Source of the DNA: Floccularia luteovirens
Lineage: Eukaryota; Basidiomycota; Agaricomycetes; Agaricales; Squamanitaceae
DNA length: 64,000 nt
Reading direction: 5' to 3'
Assembly (NCBI GenBank): GCA_009739215.1
Contig: VSJF01000015.1
Span: 186,001 to 250,000, forward strand
The notes under the pieces were generated by a model. The model made no database searches. It worked only from the letters and a program-made list of their open reading frames with translations, and had not been told where the DNA came from. The translations under genes and the position numbers were made by a program. Positions 32,561 through 44,807 of the stretch are shown piece after piece; within the stretch, counting starts at the first letter, position 1, and each line of letters opens with the position of its first letter.

Positions 32561-34720
32561 GATGTGGTAAGATAAGTTTTACTCTAGTGTGATGCCTCTT
32601 CTCCAACCTAAGACCTTCTTTCCTATGCTTTTGGGCATGGGAAAAAAGGTTGTGGTGGTGGTAGCAGATCAAACTGAGTCATGTAGTATCTTAATTCAGT
32701 AAACATTGCATTTGAGCAAAATTGGAGTATATGTGGGTTCTCCAATATGCATCAAGAACTAATGACTTAGATTATCTGCAGCTGATGAAAGTGCTGATAG
32801 AATCACGAATCATATGGAAATGTTGATGATGCAAAGCTTTAATTATCATGTAAAGTACAGCAAGTGCAAAGTTAGTTTACTCCTTATTCTGAGCTAAATA
32901 GTCTCATTGTATAATACAACATCCATGTTTCTAGTGCAATCTTCAGGGCATCACATTTAGTATAATCAAGATGGCTAGATAGGTTAGAATGCCTGTGTCT
33001 TTGCCTAATTTCCAGATTGGTTACTGGTAAATTCCTTGTCAATGGACTTCAACCTGAATCCAGTTATTTACCAGAGATTTCATGCAACCACTGCATGAAT
33101 TGGTTTCCTGACTAGGTACTACTTTCTATATCTCAACCAGATTTACTCAAGCAATTTTATGATTTATTTTGTGAGTTTGATCTCTATCTGCAGCTTGGTG
33201 TAGCGCTAATAGTTCTGCAAGAGATATGAAAGCAAATAGGAGTCTCATCAGACTCTTCTAATGGATAAGAATGGTGATGTTCCTTATAGACAATTGGGAG
33301 AATATTTTGCGACAAGTAATATTTTAGTCAAGCAATCAACTAATTTTTCCACCAAAAGTCTTAGGAATTTCCCTAAGTCTAATGTTTGAATTAATGGAAT
33401 CTTAATCAATCAAATGTTTCATGAGGGAGCAAGATAAATCTCAAAGCTATCACTCATTCTCATTAGAGGGCTGGATCTTATTGTTATGATGATATCTGCT
33501 TTTGTTCAGAATTGGATTGAAATGAGAGTTATTAGTTGTGGATACGCTTTTTAGCATTAGTCCTTATCTCCATTTAGGGTGTTCAATAAAAAGTCATCAA
33601 CTTGTTAGAGTGACTAAGTCTTCTGCAATTAACAGAGAGACAATTTATCAAGTCCACTTCATTAAAATTTGAGATAGTTTAGATTTCTGACTTGAACCAC
33701 ATAGATTTAGATTATTTAAAGAATTTCTCTTCCATCAGTGTTTGGATGTGAAAGGGCAATATACTAGGACACTTAAGTCTTCTGGTCATTTTATACACTG
33801 CCAAGTTGTGCAAAGTAATGCAGCAATCTATGTATACTGTGCTCAATGAATGCATCATGTCTTGTCACCCCTTTCTTTGTACAGTGAGGTTTTGAATTCA
33901 TTTCACAATATACCTCTTCAAATAGATGAATGCAGCAGCTTGGTGTAGTGCTCATATGAGACTATTTGAGTCATCAAGAGAGAATATCCTACTTTGATAC
34001 CTGTGACTAGAAATCTGCTTAAATGTTAGTATAGTTGACCAATGCAGAAGCTGTGTTTCAAGCTTGGGAAGGAGAGTCTTACATATTTGCTCTCCACAGA
34101 ACATATCATAGTCAAAAATGAATAACCTGTTACAATTCTAATGGTGTGAATAATTTCAACTTTTGCCCAAATACTCTCAGAGTCTCTTGGTGTAGAGAAT
34201 CCAATTGTTATATCAAGTCATCAACCAGATTGGGAGACATGTCAGCTAACTGTAGTAATAACAGGCAATGGTATAAGCAAATGGAATGTTCACAATTGAA
34301 TCAGTGTCACTATGTGAATTTCACCAATTGTTCAATAAGAAAGCATACTTTTATAGTCAATTAAGACAAGAGATTCCATTCTCTCTATAACATTATCTTG
34401 TTTTGCAACAAAGATTACTCTTTGAAAGCAAGTAGTGGCTCTATCATTGAGTGAAAGGGTTCCATATTAATGGATCAACCTCTCAATGTTTTTTGCAAGT
34501 AAAAGTCTATGGTATAACTACTCATGATAAGTCTTTATTGGATAATACTCTTCAAACTAAGTCTTTATAGAGAAGACAGCAATGAGTACTATTTTCTTCA
34601 GAGCTAGTGTTATGCTTCAACAAAGTCTTATTATTCATTTATTGACTTATTGTCTAAAAAGATCTCTAACAATTAAAGAATCAGAGCTCTCTGCTTTTCC
34701 CATTCTTAAGCATCATTAAA
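32561..34720. other. 2.2 kb AT-rich stretch without recognisable gene
   Basis: No ORF above 75 codons and almost no CpG. A 'gcagcttggtgtag' block recurs at about 33,193 and 33,929. It lies where the internal region of a minus-strand copia with the LTR at 34915 would be, so it may be decayed copia DNA, but I cannot read protein motifs in it. Confidence 0.4.
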
Positions 34721-34724
34721 CAAA

Positions 34725-34915
34725 GGATATATGTGACTGGGTAAATAATAATGCAACTGCAGACTGCTGGAATGGAATAGTAATGGAGATTGGGGATATT
34801 ATATAGTAGTATGTTATAACATATAGTAGATGATGTAGTTCATGTTGTTCTCTAAGTGAAGTACTGTTTGTCATGACTCAATGTAACAGTGATGTGACGC
34901 ATGTCACTTACTACA
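34725..34915 (-). repeat. Copia-type LTR-K remnant
   Basis: On the minus strand it starts TGTAGTAAGTGACATGCGTC and continues with 'cattgagtcatgacaaacagtactt', matching 36343-36400 on +. The far end is uncertain. Confidence 0.6.
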
Positions 34916-34944
34916 CTTCCCCTCAAACTGAACTTCACTGTAGT

Positions 34945-35396
34945 CTAATAGTATATGGTAAAGTACTTAAATAGTGAGTGCAGTTTCGAAGAGTATCGAT
35001 TTTGGAAGGGAATTAGTGGATGAAATATTTCGTATTTAATATCGATCGAAAGAGGACAGTCGAGGAGGATATACATGTGAATTTGCGAAAGGTAGCGTTG
35101 AGAATTGAAGTGCAGTAGAGCATAAATGATGCGAAATCTGAGATGTACAGTGTTTACAATGAGTTTGATGCACATTTTGATGCGATCAAAGATGCTGTGC
35201 TCAATTTGTCATCATGTTATAGCTGATCGTTGATAGATGCGACTGTGGGAAGATGCGTTGTGGAAAGCGCACTCATTATCTCTAGGATCCCTGGTGTGTA
35301 CACTGGGAATTTGGGATGCTTTTGCTTAAAGAACATCTGTAGAACTTGATAGGCAAGGTTCTGGAGGGTTTTGGATGAGGTTTTGGACATAAAAAG
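34945..35396 (-). other. Unidentified ORF fragments with normal CpG content
   Basis: Minus-strand frames 34945-35175 (76 codons) and 35217-35417 (66 codons, entering LTR-C) differ from their surroundings in having ordinary CpG frequency. The second ends in a plausible peptide (KFPVYTPGILEIMSALSTTH). I recognise no family. It may be the remnant of a host gene or of a younger element truncated by LTR-C. Confidence 0.35.
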
Positions 35397-35823
35397 TGTT
35401 GCGACAGCAACTTCCATGTGATTGATTAGTAGTCATGTGATTAGTCACAGTGCTCATCAGTCATGTATTGTAGACCTGATAAGATAAGATAAGGTCACTA
35501 CCAGTATAATGACTAAGATATAATGACACACACAGTCTAGAACATTCTAGAGCTTACTGTGTACATAGTGTATGACTCATGTTATGGAACATGTATGACT
35601 CATGTCCTACCCAGAGTAGACACGAGGTGTTTCATGTACACTGCTGGTAACTACATTAGGTATTACACAGCCATGACTATAATGTATATATACAGAGTAG
35701 TAATGTCTAATATACTTTGTCCAATTACCTTGGTAGTAGTTAGTAGTAGCACCCTCTAAGCAACAGTAAGAACCCCAGGTAAGGTAGTTCCCTATCACTA
35801 TATGTGACAGGCACTGCTCAACA
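35397..35823 (+). repeat. LTR-C copy (427 bp), uninterrupted
   Basis: It begins TGTTGCGACAGCAAC and ends GGCACTGCTCAACA. A TATATATACAG box lies near 35,685. Flanks AAAAG and ATAGT do not match, so the insertion has lost one flank or is the edge of a deleted element. The next 230 bp (35824-36053) are unassigned. Confidence 0.88.
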
Positions 35824-36053
35824 ATAGTAGTATCCCTTGGTTTGGAGGATGAGGATTGGGCATATCCTATGTCCCACTAACAGTTGGACAGAGGTGGAAG
35901 TTAATGAGGAGATTGCATAAGCTGCTGGAATTGAGAGAGTCCTAGATGCTTTCAAAGCTAGCAATGAGAGTGAAAGGCAAATACCTTTATTAGCTCCAAA
36001 GTAAAATCCAAAGTCTGATTGTGACAACAGTGCCCTTTTCAGTGAGTAAACTG

Positions 36054-36300
36054 TGTTGTAGGTAGTAACGTGCAGTAGATAGCAACACGCAGCCTTACTC
36101 AAAGGCTGCGCCCCATGTAGCGCCTTGCATAGTGCATCCTTATGTAGCGCCTAACACTGCTTATCAGTGCTTGGGTATTATATTTATTAGAACAGCCAAA
36201 AAGCTATAACATTCATTAGTATTTAAGTAGCTACATAATGCGTAGTCTATATGATTATTACATTCGTTTTATCTGTTAGCTTCCCTCCAACTGCACCTCA
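36054..36300 (+). repeat. Copia LTR-G copy (247 bp)
   Basis: It begins TGTTGTAGGTAGTAAC and ends ACTGCACCTCA, matching the 3' LTR at 45546-45774. It keeps more CG dinucleotides ('aacgtgcag', 'acacgcag', 'ctgcgccc') than that copy. Flanks AACTG and TTCAA do not match. It is either a solo LTR or the 5' LTR of the copia whose RNase H lies at 45,197. Confidence 0.75.
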
Positions 36301-36342
36301 TTCAAAAAACTGAACAGCATACAGTAAAATAGGAGGATTATT

Positions 36343-36536
36343 TGTAATAAGTGACATGCATCACGTCATGGTCACATTGAGTCGTGACAAACAGTAACTT
36401 CATTGTAGACTTAACAACAATAACACCATAACTATAAAACTAATAATCATAACTATCTCATCATATTCTAATAAACATTCCCTTCTCATATTTAACCCTC
36501 TCCATTCAATTCCTATCTACTTGCTATAGGTTATGG
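36343..36536 (+). repeat. Copia LTR-K copy, probable 5' LTR
   Basis: It starts TGTAATAAGTGACATGC and ends near 36536, directly before 'taggttatgggcccc'. I take that as the primer-binding and leader region, because copia coding sequence follows. It matches the minus copy ending at 34915. Confidence 0.6.
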
Positions 36537-37912
36537 GCCCCAGGCCAGAAACATTGACTGTTCACCTTCTAAAAGCCTGTTACCACCTGCTTTTTTCATT
36601 AAATTTTCTTCTCAACACGTCACTGGTACTACTATAACACTAAAACCACTCGCAACAGACATAAATAGCAAGGAATTAATAAGTACAATGGAGAAAAATG
36701 GGGAAAAACAGGGAAAAATGGCTTATATTCACAAAGGGACCATTTTGGACTACAGAACAGATAGTCACTTATTAGTTGAATTGAGATGCCTTTCGAAAAC
36801 TATCAAGAAATTGAACCGGAACTGATAAGAACTGCAGATGGGTGCATTGTTAGTGCCATTGGAAAAGAGAACATAAGGATTCACTTACCTATGGGTGAAG
36901 AAAAACCCCCCACATCCATAACACTGCTAAACACCTACCATTGCCCACATCTTGAGCACACACATGTATTCAGTCACCATTCTTGACTAGAGCAGGATGC
37001 TCACTTACTGATGAAATCCTGGCTTCGTGCATCATCACAAGTCCCAAAAATACCATTATCAGAAACCTCCCTCTTGTCAACAGTCTCTACCAAATCACAG
37101 ACCCTTCAAACAACACCATATCCCCACCCCCTCCAATCGAAAACCCTATTTCCATCAAAAACTGATCAAAAACTGAGCCTGAAACAATGTGAATACCATT
37201 CAAAACTCAAACATGTAATGCTGATAACATCCATAACGATGAATGCGAATGAGAAATGAGTCGAAATAATGGAAATTCCATTGATAATCGAGGCAGCAGT
37301 TGATGAATCAAATGAACCAATTGAAAAAGCACCAAATTTCATGCTTAAAGGGAAGGTATTACCTGAAAAATAGGCCTGAGTGTAAAGTAACCATAGAAAC
37401 TAGTAGGAAACACACACCTTATGTCAAACAATCAAATTGTAATGATAAACACAGTTTGAAACAACTGAAATCGAGTCGAAAGAACACTGCCATCTCTAAA
37501 GTTCTTGAGGAAACTGGCAAAAACAATCAGTTAGAGTCACTAATTACCCCAGGGACCTATAGAACTGACAATTCCTATCAAAACGGCATTGAGTTTCATG
37601 TTTGAGGGGAAGACACTAACCAAAACACAAGTTAAACAGTTATCAAACACAAAACTTGATGAGAAATATGCTACCTATATGCAAAAATCTTGAAATCAAA
37701 GCCGAAATCGAAACAGCAAGACTTCATAATACAGCATAAAGCTATCAAAGAGATATTAGAATGAAATCTACAGGGAGAAACATCGAAACTCATCAAAGAA
37801 TCATCAAAATTCAATGAAAACTTGATAATGAGGCACTTCCTGCACAAAAACACGTTAGCAGACACCAAATGACATACCTTATCAGCCTGAACGCATCAAA
37901 ATTCGAAACAAG
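36537..37912 (+). pseudogene. Copia gag-protease and GAG-pre-integrase remnant
   Basis: The frame around 36,720-36,990 resembles the copia protease to pre-integrase transition: 'TADGCIVSAIGKENIRI' followed by 'TLLNTYHCPHLEH'. The frame at 36983-37165 continues with RAGCSLTDE and IRNLPLVNSLYQI, matching the usual copia 'AGC...I...LPL.NGLY' block. The protease Asp/Ser/Gly motif is degraded. The integrase and RT are missing, and sequence to 37912 is decayed. It is cut on the right by LTR-F. Confidence 0.65.
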
Positions 37913-39295
37913 TGTTGCTGACAGCAACTATCACATGAAGGATCACATGATTCATGTAATGTGATATGTCATATGACCTAGTCATGTGACTCACTCATCA
38001 TATGCTTTATATGTCACGTTGAAGGAAAGGTAAGTGCGAGCAGGCTCAGAAGCCTAATGGGGAGCAGCACATCCGTCTGCTAATTCTGAAGAAAGTTCCT
38101 TGTTGAGAACTTAGGTGGTTGTATTTAAGGAGTGGACTTATAGATTAAATGACGGAGTGCACGGTGGTAGCACGCAGGTGTGGAAGAATGCGGATGAAGT
38201 CCGCGTTAGAGGAGTGCAGTTAGATGTGCACGAGCGTGTTATCTTGCGGAGTGTGGGTGCGCTTGGTGCGTGAGGGATATGTAGGTTGAGAGTGTTTTTT
38301 TTTTTAGATTTTAGACGCTAACTGATTGGGATCGTAGAAACTTCTTCCTTTCACTATCTAAGTTACAATCTTTTATATCTACGGGCGTTGCGGAAAGAGT
38401 ACTAAGTAATCGGAGAAATGTACTAAATTTAATGAATGGTAATGGTAAAAAAAATCGCAAGGGGCATCACCAGGAACATGCGCTATACTGGTTATAGAAT
38501 TGTGAAACTCACAAAAGAGAAAGAAAGGCTAAACAATGCTGGAGGGCCATCTGGTCTGCCTTGCGGAAACACAGCAAGGCTGAGCGTTGCTGTGTGCTCG
38601 CATCACACGTGACCAAGGTAGTCGTGATCCTGTGCACTAATATTAGCAGGAGCACTGTTTTCTTGGTCCAAAAGGCAAATCCGCATGATAATCCCGATTA
38701 AGACTGATGATCAGATAAGTGATGGCGCTGATACAGGGGTTTTACTGGCTAATTTTAGGAAACGCAGCGGCCGAGGGGCTTGTGAGCTAAAGTTGATGGT
38801 TGATGGCATTAGCGGGCCGCGTGGTCCTCATTAAGCTATGTGGCGTCTGGAAGAGTGCGCTGCGGGAATTAAGAATGGGGGCGCGTGTCCTGAGCGGGGC
38901 ATTTGTGGCGTCTGGGGCTTCGCAATATGAAATTTGAGTAGTCGATTGCATAAGAATTACTGAATGTTGTGCTTCGCATTGTGATTGGTTGGGGAAGTTC
39001 TCTGATGCGCGTTAGGCTTAGACTATGTCTCAGGCTTACTATATCCGTTCCGAGGTAGTAGGGGTTTCCCACAATGTGCATTATGACTAAGCATGTTCTT
39101 TGATGTTCTACAACATTCTACAAGGAACATGTGACTTATGAAACTATCTAGCATGGACCACTATTTACAAATATGCACATACAGTAAATCTATATATAAG
39201 GACCTTGTACTTTGTACTATGCTCCTTGTCCAATTCATTGGTAGTAGTCAGTATTAGCCTGTAAGCACAACAAAGTAAGCTCTAAGGTAAGGTAG
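37913..39295 (+). repeat. LTR-F copy with repeat J inside, 3' end lost
   Basis: It begins TGTTGCTGACAGCAAC. LTR-F sequence covers 37913-38018 and 39064-39295 and aligns to the minus copy at 15439-16225. The final ~50 bp ending GCTGCTCAACA is missing because LTR-E of GypB starts at 39296. Confidence 0.8.
38019..39063. repeat. Repeat J, CpG-rich copy (about 1.04 kb)
   Basis: It is inserted in LTR-F and is the reverse complement of 7191-7931 over its right three quarters and of 20406-20505 at its left end. It is G+C- and CpG-rich compared with everything around it ('gcgggccgcgtgg', 'acgcagcggccg'). The longest frame (38869-39081, minus, 70 codons) has no family I recognise. There are no obvious terminal repeats and no poly-A, although an internal T run lies near 38,300. 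Its class is unknown. Confidence 0.7.
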
Positions 39296-39684
39296 TGTAA
39301 GGGCAACTGGGCAGTTCACACAGTGCATGTTTCAAAGTGTCGCAACAGGCTGCAAAACAGGAAGTGCGTCGAACTGGACAGGAAATCTGAAGTTATTATA
39401 TTGTAAAGTATACATATTCTATCTACTCACCTGGACAGGAAATCTGAAGAGAAAAGTCTAAGGATTTCTGTCTAGGGGTGTTGCTATATATGTGGATAAA
39501 AATAGAAGAGGTATTGAAGGAGGGTTACCATCTTAGATGAGTGGCAACCTTAGTAACTGTATCTAAATATATAACTCCTTGATAGTAAGCATGTTGAAGT
39601 TGTATTGAGGGTAGGAAGTGGTGTCGAGGTATTGCTGAGTGGTTTTGAAGGGTTCAAAAGGTTGAACTTGGGGTTCCCCTTACA
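39296..39684 (-). repeat. 3' LTR (LTR-E, 389 bp) of GypB
   Basis: On + it reads TGTAAGGGCAACTGG...GTTCCCCTTACA. The purine-rich tract next to it on the element side fixes the orientation of the whole LTR-E family. The left flank is LTR-F. Confidence 0.92.
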
Positions 39685-39779
39685 TCACCCCCCTTCTAAG
39701 GAGCAGGTGTCCCAATGCATCCTAAATGCCACAAAGCTACTGAATCAATAGAGTCTATAGTGGTGAAGGCAGCTCGAAT

Positions 39780-41340
39780 GCATCAAGGTGCACCAGGGTT
39801 CGAGTGGTAAAATTCTGTAATGAGGTCAGGAGCATGAAACATCATCAGCACAAACCCATTGGTTTTCTTCATACCCATAGCCCTTCCATTGTACCAGGAA
39901 TTGTAGGTGGTTGTTTTGCATGTGACTATCGAGGATGCGATCCACAATGTACTCCTCTTCATTATTGACAAGGACTGGTGCAGAGGGTTGAGGGGTGCGA
40001 CAACCTAGTATGGGATCTGGTATCATAAGCAGTAGTTTCACCACATTAAAGACAGGGTGGAGTCGTTTCAGGGATAGTGGTAATCGAAGTCGATATGCAT
40101 TCGAACTGACCCTTCGCAACACTGTAAATAGACCAAGGTATTGATGTGCAAGTTTTTGTGAAGGTCGAGTGGTTCAAATATCACCTGAATCTAGATATAC
40201 CTTGTCACCTGGTGTGAAGACTGGAGCTGGTTCGCGTCTGTGATCATAGTATTGTGCCATCTCTTCCTTTGACTTGGAGAGTGCTGCCTTTGCTTCTTCC
40301 AATGACTCACTCATTCATTGCTTGAATTCGTTAACTGTCTCCATGTTCGAAGCAGTTTGGTGTGGTTCAAAACCCATGCAAGGGTTTCGACCTGTATTGA
40401 GCATAAAGGGAGTCTCTTGAGTTGCAGAATGGACATGGTTATTGTACTGGAATTCAGCTAGGGGCAGTAGATCATCTCAGTCATCCTGTCTTTCACTCAC
40501 AAAGAGCCTCAGATACTGTTCAAGTTCCTGATTGACTCATTCTGTCTGACCATCTCCTTGAGGGTGGTAAGCAGTGGTGGCTGCAAGTTCGATCCCTAAG
40601 AGTCGATAAAGTTCTTGAGTGAACTGTGTGATAAACTGTGGTCCTCGATCCAAGACCACACATTTTGGGAGACCATGCAGTTTCCAGATGTTATGTAGGT
40701 ATAGGCGAGCTGCACCAAGGGCTGTGATTATAGTGGTTGTGGGAATGAAGTGTGCGCATTTTGAAACTGTGTTGACAATATTCATGATTGCATCATAGCC
40801 ATGAGAATCTGGGAGCTCAACAATGAAGTCGACACTAACTATATCCCATCGAGCTTCTGTTGAGCAGCCATGTGTGCAAAACACAGTGGAGGAAACTCAA
40901 AGTCTTACCTTATGCTTACTTTGATCACACCTTAGGGTTAGTGTTACTACTATGACCTAGTGAATAGGACTTGGAATTTATTCTGCATAAGAGTGTCCTT
41001 ATATACAGTTCTAGCTATATGTACATATTTACATATGATGGTCCATGCATAAGGCATGGGGTATAGGGCATATGTGAGTGTAGTCATGTGACACATCATG
41101 TGACATATCACGTGTGACTCATCACCTGACGAATTATGTAATCCATCATGTGATCATGCTGTCGCAACAGTTTCGAATGTCTCGCAGTGTATCGTGCTCA
41201 GCTCCAGTGAGTTCCAGACCTGAAAGCACTTGTACTGCAAAGAACTCAGGTTTCAGGAGAATCAGGTTCAAATTGTCTTCATTGCCAGTACCATGATCTG
41301 CTCTGCAAGACAATGCATCAGATTTACCCATGGTTCAATC
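39780..41340 (-). pseudogene. GypB integrase core and chromodomain
   Basis: From the linker after RNase H (41146-41331) the frame meets LTR-B (40858-41169). It resumes directly in the integrase core with VSVDFIVELPDSHGYDAI. The ~100-residue zinc-binding part is absent. The core keeps DRGPQF and HPQGDGQTE, so the DDE residues are present. The C-terminal domain (near 40,100) precedes a clear chromodomain, with EYIVDRILDSH, FLVQWKGYGYEENQW and a final FYHSNPGAP. Stops are TGA at Arg sites (for example QTE-stop-VNQ). Confidence 0.88.
40858..41169 (-). repeat. Solo LTR-B (312 bp) in GypB integrase, duplication GCTTC/GTTTC
   Basis: On + it reads TGTTGAGCAGCCATG...GCTGTCGCAACA. Flanks GCTTC (40853-40857) and GTTTC (41170-41174) differ at one base. 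It retains the ATGGCTGCTCAACA 3' end on the minus strand. Confidence 0.88.
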
Positions 41341-43300
41341 TGGATGATGATGCATTGTAAAGTCAAATCAAGCCAGGTAGAGGGACCATCAAGCCTGCCT
41401 GCAGTTTAGTTTCTTAGCTGACATGAAATACTCTAGATTCTTATGATCTGTATGGATCTCGAATTTGTGTTTCGAACCTTCGAGAAAGTGTTGCCATTCT
41501 TTTAGTGCACGAATGATGGCAAGCATCTCCTTGTCATGAATCTCGTAGTTTCATTCAACAGGACTCAGGCTTTTAGAGAAGTAGACAATGGGATGTAGCT
41601 TGTCATCATGCTGCAAAACCTGTGAGAGCACTGCACCTGTTGCAAAATCTGAACTATCTGCTTCAATACAATAAGGAAGGGAGTCATCAGGGAACATCAA
41701 GATAGGTGTGGAAGTGATAGCCTTTTTGAGGGCCTCGAAAGCACAGTTTTTGTCATCCCCCCATTGCCATGGCATGTCCTTTTTGGTGAGGTTAAAAAGG
41801 GGTCAAGCAAGTATTGAGAAGTCCTGTATGAACCTGTGATAAAAATTCACAAAACCAAGAAAGGACTGCACTTCCTTCTTGTGGTTTGGTTTGGGCCATT
41901 GGGCAACTCCTGCAACCTTGACTGGATCCATCTCAATGTGGCCTTTAGAGATAATGAGACCAAGGTATTCAATCCATGTTTGTTCAAAATCACATTTCTC
42001 AGGTTTGAGGTATAGTTTGTGTTTGCACAGTTTTTTGAGAACAGATCGCAAAATGTTTCAATGTTCTTCCAGAGTTTTGATGTAGATAAGAATGTCATCA
42101 AGGTATACACATACTGAACCCTGCATAATAAGGTTGTGGAATACTTCATTCATGAGTGTCTGAAAGGTTGAGGGGCTGTTTGTGAGGCCAAAGAACATGA
42201 CAAGGGGTTCGAACAGCCCATGATTTGTGTGAAACACAGCCTTCCACTCATCTCCCTCTTTGATGCAAACATTATTGTATCCCCACCTTACATCTAGTTT
42301 AGTGAAGTACTGTGCACCACAAAGTTGGTTTACAAGGTCTGAAATGAGGGGGAGAGGGTATCGATTCTTGATTGTCATTGCATTAAGTACTCGATAGTCT
42401 TGTACTAGTCATAGTGATCCATCCTTCTTCTTGATAAAGAAGACTGGTGAAGCCATAGGTGACTTCGAAGGGCGAATGCGACCTATTGTGAGGTTCTCCT
42501 GTAAGAACTGGTTGAGCTCACTTTGTTCATTTGGGGACATAGGGTAAACCTTGGTTGATACTGGTTTCGAACCTGGCTCAAGTTCGATTGCATGGTCCCA
42601 AGTTCTTCGTTCTGGAAGAGCATTGAAGAATGTCTTGGAGAAGATGTCTTCGAAACCCTGGAGATACTCTAGGATGCTGTTGGGAATGGTCTCAAGGGCC
42701 TTTTGCAAAGCTTCAGCCAAGCATTGTGAGGTGGTTGCACTTGCACGAATATACTGCTCATTTGTATTCATACAGGTGGCAAAAAGGCAGTCTTCCTCCT
42801 CCAGTAATGGAGTTTTGTCCTATGTTTCGAGGATTGTTTCGACATCATTGAACACTGGATCAGGGCCAGACTGACAGGTTCAAATGTGTCGAGCACCAGC
42901 CTGTCGAATCGTGTGATCCTGTTTCATTTCAGCACAGCAGGTACTGCATTGTGCTGGACAGCAACTCATCTTGACCTCCTAAGTAGACCAATCGACCTCT
43001 GGGTTGTGTTCTCAAAGCCAGGTATACCCCAGAATGAGGTGTTGTTGTCCTAGTTTTGTGACTGCAAGTTGAGCATGTTTGGTATGATCCTTGAAATGAA
43101 GTATGGCTTCTACAACCTCTGAGATGGCACCAGCATTATTGAGAGAGCCATCAACATTGTAGACAGGGATCGAATGAGTCAATTTGCATGTTGCAATCCA
43201 GTTCAATTTCACATACTCAGAGTCAATGAACAGGCCAGTTGCTCCACTGTCAAGTAGAGCCTGGACTGTCTTGCGTTCGTATGTGTCGGTCATCTCGATC
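41341..43300 (-). pseudogene. GypB protease, reverse transcriptase and RNase H
   Basis: Protease (43012-43293) has LLDSGATGLFID, the intact catalytic triplet, and HLILGYTWL. RT (42771-41800) has [22 protein letters not shown] and catalytic YLDDILIY. The palm to thumb region continues through 41803-42051 (SFLGFVNFYHRFI). RNase H (41551-41775 onward) begins IEADSSDFATGAV and contains [10 protein letters not shown]. The frame is interrupted by TGA codons in places where Arg is invariant in related elements, such as SL-stop-LVQDYR and VE-stop-NYE. Apart from these, motifs are well preserved, so decay is recent relative to GypA. Confidence 0.88.
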
Positions 43301-43659
43301 TCTACCTTTAGGTGTAATGAATTAGGGCTAGGTGTGGTCGCAATGATATACTGTTTAGGTAGCAGGCGCTCTCAACGTTTGTGGTGAGATATCAAGGTAG
43401 GGGTATTTGGTGCGACATAAGTTGTTTCGAGCTCAAGCATAGAAGAATCACAATCAGAAATGCATTCATGACTATCTTCTATAACAAGGGCACTGAAACG
43501 ATTTGTTACAAGCAGTGGGGATGCACTATTCACCTGCTGCTTGAGGGAAAATCCTCCTCTGTTAGTTCCACTGCGATGTCCTGTGTTTCGAGGGCTGTTT
43601 CGACCTCTGGGTTTGCATTTGCAATATCTGCTGTAGTAAGGAGATGTTGTATCCATTCC

Positions 43660-44690
43660 TCTCATTCCTCCCCTGACATGTATCAAATGTCAAAAGCCCT
43701 TGGGCATTCTCGTGCAAGATGCCCTGGTTCACCACAATGTTGACATATCATCGAGGCCAAGGTGCGGCATTTCACAACATCAATATCCATGGGAATGGGG
43801 CGATAAACTACTGTAAGAGGTTTAGGGGCAGTCACAGATGCAGCTGGGACTGGGAACTGAGAATGAAATGGAGGATTACTATTGGTGTGAAAAGTGAATG
43901 TAGATCGAGGTGGATTTATGGGGACTGAGAACAGAGGTTGGGTCACAGCATGAAAGGCATCATTAGCAGTTCAATTCTGGTCTAGAAGGCGAGCCATGCT
44001 ATACCAGCCTTCAGGATCATCATCTGCTGGGCGGCTTTCACCCATCTTTGCAATCCTGTTCTGTATTCGAGGTTTGAGGCCTCTGTGAAACTTCATCACA
44101 ATTGCAACATCATCTGTATATCAAGCTTTCTCAATCAAGTCCTTGAACTCATCCACATATTCATCCACAGTCCTTTTTCCCTGGAAGTATCAAACTGATT
44201 CAAGAGTAGTGAGAGCAACAGTGATCTCATGTTTTGGGCAGAATTCTGTGGTGAAGGCCTGTTCGAAACAAGTCCAGTCATTGTAGGCAGCTTGGTCAGT
44301 TTTGGCTTTGCATTGCATGATTCGATGTGTGAAGGTTGCAGCTTGACCCTCTTTCATAAAGGAAAGGGCCCAGTGAATACGTCGCTGCTCATCAGGGAAC
44401 TGTTCTGGGCACAGGGTGATATAGAGTCGACAGGAGTTGAGAAAGGAGCAGCCTCGAGTGCGATCTTCATTGAAATCATTAGGCATCGAAGGTCACAAGG
44501 GTGCAATGCTCTTTGCAACTGGTTCGAGGGTTGGAAGAGGTGGAGTAGGGACAGGAGAGTCTCAGGGAATTGTGGATAATTGGTTAAGTCGTTGTAGGAT
44601 CTCATTTAGGATGTGTTGGTGGGTTTCACTTCTCACATTGGCTTCATGGACTGCATTTTCCATGGCAAAGAGATGTTCTTCTGCACTCAT
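43660..44690 (-). pseudogene. GypB gag with CCHC zinc knuckle
   Basis: The probable start is ATG at 44690 (MSAEEHLFAMENAVHEA), predicted coiled-coil-like. The capsid region is 44190-44486 (ALSFMKEGQAATF). The nucleocapsid knuckle CQHCGEPGHLAREC (C-x2-C-x4-H-x4-C) is near 43,710-43,750 and intact. Stops are TGA at several Arg-type positions. Gag would package element RNA. Confidence 0.85.
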
Positions 44691-44807
44691 GGTGATGTGG
44701 GGCAATAGGCTGCTATGAGAGAGTGGCTAAAGGAGGGGTGTTGAGGTATGAAACCTGCTAATTGGTTTGGCTCAATAGCACCAGTCCTTTTGGTGAGACT
44801 TTTCTAC

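Noticed and set aside
38869..39081. 70-codon minus frame in repeat J as a gene
   Set aside because: The CpG-decayed copy does not keep the frame and no family is recognisable, so it is left as part of an unclassified repeat.
39826..40122. Chromodomain at the GypB 3' end as a separate host HP1-like gene
   Set aside because: It is in frame with the integrase C-terminus and followed by the polypurine tract and LTR, the standard chromovirus arrangement.
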